64,000 nucleotides of DNA from Opeltia flavorubescens (lineage: Eukaryota; Ascomycota; Lecanoromycetes; Teloschistales; Teloschistaceae), in NCBI GenBank assembly GCA_000442125.1, contig KE546967.1:620001-684000 (forward strand). Direction: 5' to 3'. Shown here piece after piece: positions 1 through 11,300 of this stretch. How positions within the stretch are numbered: position 1 is the stretch's first letter; the number at the start of each line of letters is the position of its first letter. The notes beneath the pieces were generated by a model. The model ran no database searches and was not told where the DNA came from. It was given only the letters and a program-made list of their open reading frames with translations. A program made the position numbers and the translations under genes.

Positions 1-2542
1 AAAGAAGCGATCTGAAGAAGAACGGAAGGAGCGAAAAGAGAAGAAAAGGGCTCAGGCTCTAGCGAATGGTACGAAACCGGTCGAGCTCGTCAGGCAGGAC
101 AGTTCAAGTAGCGCGAACGTTTCGCCGCCGAACGGTGTGCACGGAGCGACGCCGCCAAATGAGGATGCTGCTCTAAAGTCTACAGATCGACCGACCACGG
201 ATCCCTTGCGGATATATAGAAGATGCTGCCAACTTAGAGAAACGTCGGTATTGAAACGGATAACAGAGCAGATATCCTTACCTTCCGCTTGTCCCATTGC
301 CACTCCTGGTATCATTTCGTGCCTCGATCTTTCTGGCTTTTGGATGCAACTACCAGACATTGTCACGCTTGGTGATTATCTAGCAGTTGTCCCGGTGAAA
401 AAGCTTATTCTTGAGGATTGTGGTCTTGGCGATGAAGCTGTACGAGTCATTCTCGCTGGCTTACTCGCCTCAAAGACTGCTGAGCAAGCTAAACACAATA
501 AGAAATTGGCCAAGAAACACCACGCTACATCGAAGGCCAAAGTCGAACAGATAGGGGTTGTGGAAAAGCTATCTTTGAAGAACAATTCAAAGATAGGTTC
601 GGAAGGATGGCGCCACATCAGCTTCTTCATCAACATGTCAAGATCTCTCAAGGCAATAGACCTTTCTGGGATTCCTTTACCTCAGCCCCCATCGATTACA
701 GGTAATCCGCCTGAGTCCAAAAGTACGACGCAATCGGCATGGGACATACCCACCTTACTACAAAAATCGATAGCGGAAAGACTAGCAGGCTCCAATCTTG
801 AGGAGCTTGTCATGGGAGAGTGTTCTCTTGACACCAAGGGGATCGAGATCATTGTTGAAGCCGTCATCCGCTGCAAGATCCGACGGCTGGGGCTCGCACA
901 CAATGACATGACGCGCGAAGGACTAGAGCATGTTATACGCTACCTTCAGCAAACCGAATGTGAAGGTCTTGATCTAGGTGGTAACGATCTTCGAGAGCAC
1001 CTAGACATACTATCGGATGCTTTAGATTCGACCAGGCCGCTCTACGCTTTGAGTCTAGCAGACTGCAAATTGTCGCCCGCATCTTTAAGTACTTTACTAC
1101 CAGCACTTGTCAGACTGCCCAACTTTCGCTTTATTGACCTGTCGCATAACCGTGATTTGTTCTCCTTACCGGAGAACGCCCTCGGACTCCTTCGCAAATA
1201 TCTACCTCGGATGCCAATCATGAAGAGAATTCATCTTATGGACGTTGCCATGACGCCGGAGCATGCTATTTCGCTTGCTGAGATCTTGCCCGAAATCCGT
1301 TCTCTGGCTCATCTGAATATCTTGGAAAACCATCTGCTATCTGGACTCGCCTCTGCGAAAGATGAGGCTACGCAAGAGGAAGCCTGCGCGCTGTACGCGT
1401 CTCTGATGGTGGCTGTCAGGATATCAAAATCTATAGTATGCATTGATATCGATGTGCCTACCGAAGATTCGAGCGAAGTGGTCAAAGCGCTTGCTAAGCA
1501 GGTCGTTGCCTACTCATTAAGAAACATGGAAAACCTACCACTCACTGAAGGTAGTGAAACAGCTATTGCGGCATTGGCTGATCCACATGGAGGAGAAAGG
1601 CATGTTTCTGTGCCAGATGTCCTCCTGCATCTGGTTGGTCATATGGATGGTATACCTGAAAACCACGACAACGATGAGCCAGCTCCAGACGATGATTACA
1701 TAGTCGGTGGCACTGGCGTTGTCAAAGCACTGGGCATCTGTCTCAACCGAGCTACAGACCTCAAGCGAAGCTCTCGCGACATGTCCCCTGCACCAGACAG
1801 CGGTAACATAACCCCCACTAAGAAGGTTTTCCAAGGAACCGAAGTCAACAAAGGCAAAGCCAAGGAGTTGTCGAAAGATCTCTTAGGCTCTGCTCGCAAA
1901 ATTCGTGCTCGTCTTCAACCCGCCCTCGTCCGCGAAGCCCAGGCCGGAGGTACCAGCATGGCCTACAAACGCCTCCAATACCTTGACTCCACCCTCGACC
2001 GCATGATCCAGCGTTTCGAAAACGAATACCCGGAGACCCGTCTCAACACGACCCCCTTCGGCGAAACTATCAAGTCAAGAAGCACTTCTACCGACTCCGC
2101 CATTCCACCGGAAGACACCCTCTCTCCGACCGCGACCCGTGATATCGCCGACGAAGAAGACGACTCCACCACCGCGCTGAAACCAGCCCTCGCCCGGCAT
2201 CCTTCAGACCATTCCCTCGCGACGCGCCAAGCCGCCGAAGAAGGCCGCATGCACCGTTTCGGGCAGCGTATACGCCGTGAGGTCCTGCCGCCCAACATGC
2301 TAGACTACGCTCATGGTACTACGGGCGAGGAGCCAGAGCCGGAGCATATCCTGGAGTTGAGACAGCGGTTGGAGAAGATGGATGGTGAGGAGATCCAAAG
2401 GAGGGTGGAAGAGTTGGGGACGGACGGCGTGATGAGGGAGATTGGCGCTACGAAGGAACAGCTGCAGGAATTGGAGCGGAGGGGAGAGGGAGGAGGGATG
2501 GAGGTTATTGAGAGGTTGGTTAGGGGGTCTTCTGGTGCGTGA
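1..2542 (+). CDS. Leucine-rich-repeat (RNI-like) protein, MHP1-like; 5' end outside window
   Basis: The frame is open from base 2 to a TGA ending at 2542, so the N-terminus lies left of the window; at least 846 residues are present without an intron. The visible start is a highly charged Lys/Glu stretch. The middle (about residues 130-460 of the visible part) carries ribonuclease-inhibitor-type leucine repeats such as LEELVMGECSLDTKGIEII and IRRLGLAHNDMTREGLEHV. The last third is low complexity, rich in Ser, Thr and acidic residues, ending in a Glu-rich, probably coiled segment. Similar large fungal LRR proteins are annotated as Mhp1-like cell-wall biogenesis or microtubule-associated proteins; that name is from memory and weak. 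The LRR assignment is firm, the role is not known. It is convergent with the L5 gene, 448 bp away. Confidence 0.8.
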   Translation, partial: KKRSEEERKERKEKKRAQALANGTKPVELVRQDSSSSANVSPPNGVHGATPPNEDAALKSTDRPTTDPLRIYRRCCQLRETSVLKRITEQISLPSACPIATPGIISCLDLSGFWMQLPDIVTLGDYLAVVPVKKLILEDCGLGDEAVRVILAGLLASKTAEQAKHNKKLAKKHHATSKAKVEQIGVVEKLSLKNNSKIGSEGWRHISFFINMSRSLKAIDLSGIPLPQPPSITGNPPESKSTTQSAWDIPTLLQKSIAERLAGSNLEELVMGECSLDTKGIEIIVEAVIRCKIRRLGLAHNDMTREGLEHVIRYLQQTECEGLDLGGNDLREHLDILSDALDSTRPLYALSLADCKLSPASLSTLLPALVRLPNFRFIDLSHNRDLFSLPENALGLLRKYLPRMPIMKRIHLMDVAMTPEHAISLAEILPEIRSLAHLNILENHLLSGLASAKDEATQEEACALYASLMVAVRISKSIVCIDIDVPTEDSSEVVKALAKQVVAYSLRNMENLPLTEGSETAIAALADPHGGERHVSVPDVLLHLVGHMDGIPENHDNDEPAPDDDYIVGGTGVVKALGICLNRATDLKRSSRDMSPAPDSGNITPTKKVFQGTEVNKGKAKELSKDLLGSARKIRARLQPALVREAQAGGTSMAYKRLQYLDSTLDRMIQRFENEYPETRLNTTPFGETIKSRSTSTDSAIPPEDTLSPTATRDIADEEDDSTTALKPALARHPSDHSLATRQAAEEGRMHRFGQRIRREVLPPNMLDYAHGTTGEEPEPEHILELRQRLEKMDGEEIQRRVEELGTDGVMREIGATKEQLQELERRGEGGGMEVIERLVRGSSGA

Positions 2543-2990
2543 GGGGAGAGGTTGTGGGGAAAGAGGGATTTGTACGATTAGGTCGTTTGTTTGATGGATT
2601 ATGGATTTTATGAGTGAAGGGATATGACGAATATTTGGGGGTTTTGCATTGGTGTTGTGGCATGGGCGTCCTCACTTCTGTTCTCGTTTTCGAGCGCCCC
2701 GATCTACTAGCGATATCTGGTCTGGCGTTCTTGCTCACATCGCACACGCTGATCATGTTGGTATTTTGAACGGCTTCTGAGCTGAGAGATATAATACAGG
2801 GCTTTTGTTGCATATGCTAAAGAATCAAGTGTTTGTCAATTGAAAGTTTTCAATGTGATAAGGGCGAGTAATAATCGAAGTGGAAGATCATCGAGCTCGA
2901 TTGATTGAATGTAATCCAGCTCGTTGATTCGGCTGCATTCCACCACCCCCCTTTTCCCTTTTTTTCAGATTAGAAGTGGGCCATCCGATC
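2543..2990. other. Convergent intergenic spacer (LRR gene / RPL5)
   Basis: 448 bp between two gene 3' ends. It should hold both 3' UTRs. A short pyrimidine run (C and T homopolymers near 2943-2966) is the only feature seen. No coding signal. Confidence 0.6.
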
Positions 2991-4195
2991 CTACATATCA
3001 GCCTTAACTTCCTGAATCTTCGCCTTGATCCTCTCCATCTTCTCCTCCTTGCTCATCTTCCCCTTCCGATACTTCTTACTCTCCTCCTTCCAATAATCCT
3101 TCCCCTTCTTCTCCCCCTCCGCATCCTCATCCTTCTTGAACGGATCCTCACGAATAGCCTTGTGCGCCTCCGTGTACATCTCCTCCAACCCATCGGCTTC
3201 GATGTCATCATCAATGTACTGCGAAAACTGGCTCTTGTAGCGTTCCTCGTCGTCGTCCGCGAGCGTCTCCATATATTCCGCTACGTGACCACCAAAGATA
3301 TATTTTCTTAGAGTTTCGGCATCAAGTTCCTTGGTCTCGATGTCGTAGCCCGGGAAGCGGTTTTCGGAATGGGGGATCAGGATCCCGCCATCCGAGGCAC
3401 CTTTCATGGCGCCGAAGATGCGGGCTCCGGTAGAAGTGCGGGCGAGACCGACATCGAGGAAGCATTTGAATGGGCGGCGGGATTCGCCGTCGACGTCGGC
3501 GGCTTCGGTGAGGGAGTATTCGCCGCTGGGTTCTTCGACGCCGGTGAAGTGTTCGTCTAGGTCGAGTTTCTTGAGGGCGCGACGGGCGATGAGGAGGCCG
3601 GTGGCGTAGGCGGCGGCCCAGTTGGTGAGGCCATGTTTGATGCCGTAGGCGCGGAGTTCATGGGCGTAGGCTGCGCAGAAGACTTTGCTGCAGGCGAGGT
3701 CAATTGGAGATTATTTCGAGGGTGAGTAGGGGAATGGGTACGCACTCGCCAGTAATCTCAGAAGTCACGATTTGGCAGATGATGTCGCGGTTGGTGAAGC
3801 GGACGACGAGACGATATTTGGGGGCATTGTATTTGTTCTTGGCTTGAGTGATGAGACGCTTGCGGGCGTAGTAGTCGGTTTTGCCCTGTCGACGACGCTT
3901 ATATTTGGTTTGGTAGCGACTAAATTCTTGTCAGTACAGATTCAGATACACGACGAGAGAAGCATCAATGGTATCGATACTGGAATATGACTGATCAGCG
4001 AGAGAGAAGAAAGTTTCATACCTATAGTAGGCGCTGTTCTTGACCAGCTTGGTGAAAGGCTATGGTGAAAGGTCCCCGAGTCAGCAATTGACGCTTCAGA
4101 TCCATTTCCGAAGCTTCTTGCAACGACTCCTCTTCAATCCCTTGTCGGAATGGGTGCTCGAGGTCGGTTTGAATTGAATTTTTAAGACTTACCAT
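2991..4195 (-). CDS. RPL5: 60S ribosomal protein L5 (uL18)
   Basis: Structural protein of the large ribosomal subunit that binds 5S rRNA (5S RNP with L11). Exons (minus strand): 4195-4193, 4059-4022, 3919-3746, 3687-2991; total 912 nt, 303 aa, the usual length. N-terminus [20 protein letters not shown], then the classic [18 protein letters not shown] and [18 protein letters not shown] blocks and a C-terminus with [19 protein letters not shown] and a Lys/Glu-rich tail. The first coding exon is the ATG alone: the donor GTAAGT follows it directly and the 133-nt first intron ends before CCT TTC ACC. Ribosomal genes of fungi commonly have 5'-biased introns, as here. The identity is certain from sequence; the ATG-only exon is inferred from splice signals. 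Confidence 0.97.
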
Positions 4196-4973
4196 ATTGA
4201 GAGCTCTGCCTTTTCGTTAGACTGCAACTTCTAGCTGTGTAGGAAGGCAGTCGAGGCATTTCCTTCTGTTCTGTGGGCTAAAAGCTCGCTTAGCCTCCAA
4301 AGATTTTGAAGCTGGGTTGGAGACGAATGAATTTTGATCGCCCAAGAGAACCCTTTTAAGCAGATCAGTGTTGTCCATGAAAAAAGACTAAATTCTCTGT
4401 AAACGTTCAGCTGAACCTTTCAGCGCCCAATGATGTACAGCTTCTGTATCTAATGCTGTTTCTTTGAAGAGAGTTTCATGGGTCCTGCCAGTCCAGAAGG
4501 TCATAATATGCGCTGGCTTTGAATTCGAATGATCTTGACAGCCATCTTTCGTCCTGGCAGTTCTAATTGTTGCATTGTCTTTGTTGATAGATTCACTGGA
4601 TGGGAATGGAGGATATTGGTAAGGTAATCCCAATGTCATTCACTTTTGTACCAATTCAGCCCCTTTATAGCCAGAGAGTTCCCAGATCTTCTCCTCTCTG
4701 GCTGCTCGAGGGCTTTCTCATCGACATCATCGAGTCGTATTCGTTCTCTAGGTATCAATTCTTTCCGCTGGGAAGTGGTTGTGCGCGTGCCTATCCTTCA
4801 TTATTGAAGTCACTGCAATGAAGGCTCGATATCTATGCTTCACTGGTGTGGGCTGTCCTTGAGATTTTTTGTAGTTTTGATCCTCTCCTTATAGCTTTAA
4901 GAGTGACCATATAAAAGGAGGTGCTTTGCTTCTCTCAATTTATTTTCTAATACAGCAGAAATCAAAGCACTGA
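4196..4973. other. Upstream region of RPL5 and of the small Cys-rich locus
   Basis: About 780 bp. It includes the RPL5 promoter on the minus strand side and a plus-strand TATA box at 4910-4917. An open frame at 4388-4639 (minus) and one at 4600-4821 (plus) have no recognisable protein character. No further gene seen. Confidence 0.5.
4910..4917 (+). promoter_or_regulatory. TATA box (TATAAAAG) ahead of the Cys-rich relic
   Basis: A full-consensus TATAAAAG lies about 60 bp before the relic reading frame at 4974-5159. A pyrimidine-rich stretch follows, as in many fungal transcription starts. It suggests the upstream copy was, or still is, transcribed. No expression evidence. Confidence 0.45.
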
Positions 4974-5159
4974 TACTTCTCTTCGCCGGCACGCCTGCCT
5001 TACATTTCCCATCAACTTATCTACTTAAACATCTGCTCTGCCTTTTTCGACAACGACTTCCACCAAGTTTGTGGTAACCCTGCGGAACAGCAGTACTACC
5101 ATTCTACCATCGGCGGATGGTGTCTCGATTGTCTGTCAAGGATGCGTAATCAAAGTTGA
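4974..5159 (+). pseudogene. Relic or start-less copy of the small Cys-rich protein at 5538
   Basis: An open frame of 61 codons plus TGA, with no ATG before the last few codons. Its text aligns with the intact neighbour at 5538-5783: Q-L-Y-N-C spacing, then DNDFHQVCGN against DNGFVKTCDN, then YYHSTIGGWCLDC against YRHTVIKGWCRHC. The Cys and the Gly-Trp-Cys-x-x-Cys end are kept, while the opening Met-Cys and the first CxxH-like part are missing. It could be a decayed tandem duplicate, or the last exon of a gene whose first exon I cannot see (an acceptor-like TTTTCTAATACAG ends at 4955). The homology is what I see; calling it a pseudogene is inference. Confidence 0.6.
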
Positions 5160-5537
5160 ACAGTAGAGAGCGTTCTTACTGGATCAAGCGTGAGGACCAA
5201 GACTTTTCTCCTGCATCTTCTTTTCCATAAGCGAGTGAATGAACCCCTTTTCCCCTGGCGCAGCATGTATGCTTGACTTTAGTTTGGAAATTGCAAAACA
5301 TACCTGATAATGACTCAATTTCTGTCTTTCTTATGAATCTGTTTCCCCACAACGTCATTGATAATCCTCCACATGACTAGGTTACCTCCCACACCTGCGT
5401 GTCTCTAAAATCCTATAAGATCCACCTTCTGCCGTAAAAACCACATCCTTCCCTGCCCTATCAGCTCAAAAAACTCCCTAATAAAGACCGAAGACTCCGT
5501 TAACAAAACGTCTTCCGCATACCTTGAGTCCCTCAGA
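5160..5537. other. Spacer between relic and intact small Cys-rich genes
   Basis: 378 bp with no coding character. It is the only candidate promoter for the 81-aa gene at 5538; no clear TATA box seen. Confidence 0.5.
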
Positions 5538-5783
5538 ATGTGCAAAATCTATACCTCATCCTACGAACTCTGCAACCACATGGGCCCCACACAAGTCTAC
5601 AATCCTTGCCCTGATTACGTCGACAATGGCTTCGTCAAGACCTGTGATAACCTGCAGAAACGTGAGTACAGACATACGGTCATCAAAGGATGGTGCAGGC
5701 ACTGTGTGAGGAAACAACCCGGTTATGAGTCGGATTCGGATTCGGACTTGATCTCGGATTTGGAGGATGAAAGTACTGGGTGA
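5538..5783 (+). CDS. Small Cys-rich protein (81 aa) of a widespread fungal family
   Basis: Single exon, ATG at 5538 to TGA at 5783. Cysteines fall in a recognisable layout: Met-Cys start, ELCNH (a CxxH-like pair), then isolated Cys in YNPCPD and KTCDN, and a final GWCRHC. The acidic Ser/Asp tail (SDSDSD) is low complexity. Pezizomycotina genomes hold many small proteins with this Met-Cys / CxH / CxxC plan, usually of unknown function; the spacing would fit metal binding. No signal peptide. A related, incomplete copy lies 380 bp upstream, which supports it being a real gene. Function unknown. Confidence 0.65.
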   Translation: MCKIYTSSYELCNHMGPTQVYNPCPDYVDNGFVKTCDNLQKREYRHTVIKGWCRHCVRKQPGYESDSDSDLISDLEDESTG

Positions 5784-6748
5784 AGGGGCAGAATTGGTGG
5801 GAATCTTCAAGTTGCATGCTTCCTGATTTGCTGCCAACTCTTAAGTTTGTGGTGTAGAAAGAGGCCGTTGTTTAGATAGATAAATTGATTAAAGCTTTGT
5901 CAAAATGATTGTTACTTTTTGTTCTGCTTGAACACCATAAACTTTAGCTCAAACCAGGGATTTTCGGAAAGACTTCATGAGCATAGCACTTTTTCTTTTG
6001 TCCGAAATGTTTTTGTGAGACGTTGAGATGGATATATGGAGCATTCCATTTGTGATCATATGCCGTTTTGGACTATACTAAATTTTCTATCGCAAATACG
6101 ATTGACCGTGGATATACCACAATGCCTGCTGCGAGCGCCGTCTAATATATCTTACGATGGTATCTTCAAGTATTATACTTCATGCTTTAGATTTCGCAAA
6201 CGATAGTTATGGTGATGATGTTATGTCCTGAATACTTCAGCACTGGCAAGGATTTCGACCTACCAGGCGAGCTAGAATCTTCTGCAAAGGCCCACAACAT
6301 CCTACAACTTTCTCTATGAAGGATTTACCATCATCGGAGGCTGCAAAGAGAGGCGGTAATTAGTGCTGGAATGAAAATTAAGCAGAGTGAATGTCAATGA
6401 CTCTGCAAGACGCACATCAGGGCCTCGAGATGAGAAATAGGAGAAATGTAAGACTGTAATGAACATGGGGATCTAGACGTTGTTTTCTTTCAGTTCAAGT
6501 AATGAAAACAAATTCTGAATTACACGGTCTATACAGACTTGTCGCATCAAGAGGAATGAATTGAGTAGGCAAGGTATAAGGTCGGCAACGACTTGCTTCT
6601 TATTCGTACCTAGACGTGTTTTAGATGAAGGCGCGAAGAAATTAGAACAGCAGAAGCAGGAGCAACTTACTGCAGGGTATCTATTTGGACAATTTATAAT
6701 TGTGACTGAATCTAGAATAGTCATGTTCGCATTTACGGTGCTCCTCAA
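5784..6748. other. Intergenic region, no gene seen
   Basis: 965 bp, AT-rich, convergent 3' ends of the 81-aa gene and the epsilon-COP gene. Short overlapping frames on both strands (6473-6785) look like chance. Confidence 0.5.
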
Positions 6749-7854
6749 TCATCTAACTTTTGCGGCGTATTTGCTTGCTGCCTGATCAAATAATCCGCTC
6801 TTCTCCTCCAAATCTATTAGTAGTGCATGATCTGATTGTGATTTTTGCAGCTCCGCCAAATGTTGTTGTTGCTCCGCGCTCCTTCCCATTATAGTTGCCA
6901 GTACGATTGCATTGGCTAACGCCGCGGTGTCTTTCGGATCATTTTGTAATGCCTGGTTAAGTGCCGCCTCGGCTTCTGGCAAGCGACCAAGATGAAGCTC
7001 TGAGATGGCTTGAGATATGAGAGATTTGGAGGATGAGCTGGAGGGAGTTTGGGCCATTTCTTCGAATACGTAGAAGGCGGACTGGTAGGATTCACCACCC
7101 TATATATCACGAGGTGGCTCGCGTCAATCTATGCTCTTGAATAGAAAACGGCGATATTAATGAGATCATGGAGAGCAACGTACAACGCGCATTCCAGTCC
7201 ATGACTCGGCAATATTGACAAGAAGGCTGTCTTGCGCCCATTTCTTGGCTGCTGCGACTTCTTTGAGGGCGAGATCAGTACGGTTCTGCTGCAAATGTAT
7301 CTGAGTGATTAGTGCTATGCTGATTGCGCGATGCTGTCAGTAAACGAAACAAAACGACACAAAGCGTCAAGTCGAACAGGAGGCACTGACGCTTCAAGAT
7401 TGCCTTGGTGCTTGCTCAACAGGGATAGAGCTTCCTCCGTCCTATCTTCCAACTGTAGGACGATACTACCAAGTATCTGGACAGTGGGGTTTTCTGAAGA
7501 ACTTCCAATAAGCTGTTCTATCTGTTTCGTCGCGGCAGGAGTATCCCCAAGAGAGTATTGTGCGAATGCTTTTACTGCTACGAAGTCGACACTGTTCTCC
7601 TTCTTTACGCTCGATATAGCTCCTTGGGCGTCTCCGCTTGCTATCTGAGCTCGCAATTTTAGAACTCGTGCTTGAATGATATTGGACTGAGAAAGGGAAG
7701 AAGTGTCAAAGTCGAGGACGGCCTGGTATTGGCCTTGATGGAAGGCATTGTGTACTGTGAGGAGCTCTGTCGTATAGATTTATTTTAGCCTACATGCTGC
7801 TCAATTGAAATCTTCCGCTTCCAACTCACCTCCCTCTGCTGAAAATGGGTCCAT
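6749..7854 (-). CDS. SEC28: Coatomer subunit epsilon (epsilon-COP)
   Basis: Subunit of the COPI coat that stabilises alpha-COP and acts in Golgi-to-ER retrograde transport. Exons (minus): 7854-7830, 7766-7391, 7319-7184, 7099-6749; 888 nt, 295 aa, the family length. N-terminus MDPFSAEGELLTVHNAFHQG, followed by TPR-like helical repeats, the segment ITLIHLQQNRTDLALKEV, and the C-terminal block GRLPEAEAALNQALQNDPKD with the terminal GLFDQAASKYAAKV. The phases of all three introns agree. Start is the first ATG; it is divergent from PSD2 with 494 bp between the two start codons. Confident identification. Confidence 0.93.
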
Positions 7855-8348
7855 GGCTACTCCAGAGGAAAGAAGAATCAATGTTCAACTGCGACTTGAT
7901 ACTCCCCTAGTTGGTGTGGTGTAGCAGCAGGCACTAGGCCATGTAGGCTTGCCCCGCGAAGGTGTAGGTTTAGGCTGCTAATTGGGGCCCCCCCACCACC
8001 TATGTATGCAATCAACAGTTCAGCTCTCGCCGATCTCCTATATGGCCGCTACTCCTAACCTACGATTGCTNCTCAAAGCTGTTATTCGAAACACTCAGGG
8101 CATTGACCCTTTTCCTAAGCTCATCCCCGTTGCGTGGCTCGAAGAAGGGCGTGTGGACAGCTCGATCATCAATTTTAGACACAACTCAACAAGTTAAATT
8201 TAAATCTGAGCCGTGCAGGATCCATACTTCGATCTCGTCAGGACCTGCCAAGAATTTGGCTACGCAATTCCCTGGTAACCGTCTTTCACCCCTCAGAATC
8301 TGCCAATCCGCTGGTCCGTATCGTACCAAGCAAACCCTCGCCCTCGAT
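7855..8348. promoter_or_regulatory. Divergent promoter region SEC28 / PSD2
   Basis: 494 bp between two start codons on opposite strands. A G/C homopolymer block (GGGGCCCCCCC near 7985) and one undetermined base at 8071 are present. An open frame runs into PSD2 from 8103 but the first ATG matching the family is 8349. Confidence 0.5.
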
Positions 8349-11300
8349 ATGGTTCGCATGTCACTTCCCAGTCGTTTGAAAAGTCACACCGGTAAAAATG
8401 GCGGGGAGACTCAAGATGGAAGTAGGAGTTCAAGCCCCATGCGAAGTGCTACAGAAGGCAAGGGACTGCTGCTCAGGACTACGGTAATAAGGGTATTACA
8501 ACATCAGATTGCCATTGGATCACAGGATGCTGAGTGTTCGAATTTCAGGCCCGCAATCTTGCTGCAAAGGATAGGAGTGGAACAAGCGATCCTGTAAAGC
8601 ATCTGGTCATATATGTTCGTCTGTTTTTGTACTAATTGGCAAGCTAGTTCTTGGTAGTTACGCTGGGTGATGCTAAGGAATCAACGCCAATCATCAGCAA
8701 GAGCCTTAATCCAGAATGGAATGTCTCATTCGATCTTCCAGTTAATGGAATACAAAATCTCCTCCTCGAAGCCGTTTGCTGGGACAAGGATCGTATGGGC
8801 AAAGACTATCTTGGAGAATTCGATGTAGCTTTGGAAGATATCTTTGAAAATGGCCAAATCGCACAAGAGGTAAGCTTTACCATTGCATTATGTCGGGGCT
8901 CTACTAACGTATATCAGCCCAGGTGGTACACTCTCAAGTCGAAGCGCAAGAGCGAAAAGAAAAACAAGGGTACCGCTATCTCCGGCGAGGTCCAGATGCA
9001 ATTTACAATCTCTGACCCATCGAACCCGTCGGCCACTCCTCGCGAAGTTCTCCAGAAAATCACGGCTATGGCTGCTATCAGTCCAGGTCCGGAGTCTGAA
9101 GACATGAATGATTTTGGCAGGAGTGAAAGCAACGAGCAGAATGAAGATGAAGACGATGATGAGAAAGATCTCGAGACTTCGGATGAAACTGAAGACCCAA
9201 GTAAATTGGACGTCTCGGAGAAGAAACAAAAGAAACTAAGACTAAAGAGACTTAAGAGAAAGACAAAAGCCAGAGCATACGAGTTTACTGGCGGGACGGA
9301 TGTTGTCGGCATCGTTTTCATCGAAATATGTAAAATTACCGATCTTCCTCCGGAGAGGAATAGTAAGGCCCTTTTCCTCGTAAGATGCAAACCGTTCACT
9401 GATTAGCGACTAGTGACACGGACCTCCTTTGATATGGATCCATTTGTTGTCGCTTCTTTGGGACGTAAGACCTTTCGGACACGAGTGATCCGTCACAACC
9501 TAAACCCAATTTTCGAAGAGAAGATGGTTTTCCAGGTCATGCGGCATGAGCAGAATTATTCCATGAGCTTCTCTGTAGTGGATAGGGACAAGTTGTCGGG
9601 AAATGACTTCGTTGGCACCACAAACGTTGCCCTGCCGGACATCATCTCCCAAGCACCAGACGCAGACCCAGAGACGGGCCTCTACCGCCTTCCAGATCCT
9701 CCTGAGCCAATCCAAACACTACCACCTCCTACCAACAAATCAAGGTTCAGGCTGCCTATCTCCAGATCATCTTCTGCAACAAGCCTCAACAAGTTGTCAA
9801 GGCCGACTATCCATTCCAAGAGCTCTCAAACATCCATGCGCAGCAGTTCTCAGCTTGACCTACCCTCGATGCCTACAAGCGCTCCTTCTGACCCAGATAA
9901 ACTGTCACCGGAGACATCTCACAACGGTGCAGAGACAGCAGAGGAGCACGCCACACCCGACGACCCAGATCTCAAAGTTTACACCTTACCACTTACCCTC
10001 AAGAACAAAGATCGCTGGGAGGATAAGCATAATCCACAACTGTTTCTCAAAGCTAAGTATCTGCCATATACTGCCCTCCGGCAGCAGTTCTGGCGGGCAA
10101 TGCTCAAACAATACGATGCTGATGAGAACGCCCGGGTGAGTAAGATTGAGTTGACGACTATGCTCGACACTCTGGGCTCAACGCTTAAAGAATCAACGAT
10201 TGATGGGTTCTTCCACCGATTTGCGCGTGAGAACAACGACTCCTCAGATCCACTGTTGACCTACGATCAGGTGGTTATCTGCCTCGAAGACCAGTTGCAA
10301 AAGGCTGGACCGAAGAAGACCTGGGGGAATGCCATGAGAGGAGTCATGGATCATGCTCATTTCACGCAGGTAAACAATGGCGAGAAACAACCCAACGGGT
10401 CAGAGATACCTCCGATGGAGGGATATTCGGATTCACCTCTGAACCAGCGGCCAGATCGCACAGCAGTACCGGCTATCGCCCAAGATCCTCTAGGATCTCC
10501 TGGCGAAATGGGAGATCATCTCGACAAAGAAGATCTGGTAGATGAGCGCGGTGAAGAGCATGTGATTGAGATCCGAGAGTGCCCACTTTGCCACCAACCG
10601 CGACTGAACAAACGATCCGACGCCGATATTGTAACTCATATTGCCACTTGCGCGAGCCAGGACTGGAGACAGGTGAACAATCTGGTGATGGCAGGTTTCG
10701 TAACGTCTAGTGAGGCGCAGCGAAAATGGTACTCCAAAGTCATTACGAAGATTTCTTACGGGGGCTACAAGCTTGGTGCTAACTCGGCAAATATTTTGGT
10801 TCAAGACAGGATCACCGGTCAGATCAATGAAGAACGGATGAGTGTCTATGTGCGTCTGGGTATCCGGCTGTTGTACAAGGGCTTGAAGAGTCGAGACATG
10901 GAAAAGAAACGAAGTAAGAGAGACCCCCTTCGAGAATGAAGCGAGTGCTAATGATTGCAGTTCGCAAAATGTTGAGAAATCTAAGCTATAAGCAAGGCAA
11001 GAAATATGACGACCCAAGCTCAGCTAGAGACATCCAGTCATTCATAGACTTTCACCAGCTTGATATGTCGGAAGTATTGAAGCCTATGGAACAATTCAGG
11101 AACTTCAACGAGTTTTTCTACCGCGAACTCAAACCAGGCGCAAGACCTTGCTCGGCTCCTAAAAATCCCAGAATAATTGTGTCACCTGCCGATTGTCGGT
11201 CAGTTGTTTTTAACACAATGGATGAGGCTACCAAGATCTGGGTCAAGGGTCGCGACTTTACTCTCGAACGTCTTTTGGGCGATGCCTACCCGGAGGACGC

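Noticed and set aside
2976-3311. Leu-rich plus-strand open frame
   Set aside because: Antisense shadow of the acidic and Lys-rich end of RPL5.
3920-4192. Possible intronic snoRNA in RPL5 introns 1 and 2
   Set aside because: A TGATG-like and a CTGA are present in intron 2, but without correct C and D box spacing or terminal stem; not enough to call.
8914-9399. Ser/Phe-rich minus-strand frame of 161 codons
   Set aside because: Antisense shadow of the PSD2 acidic/Lys linker, whose coding frame is well supported.
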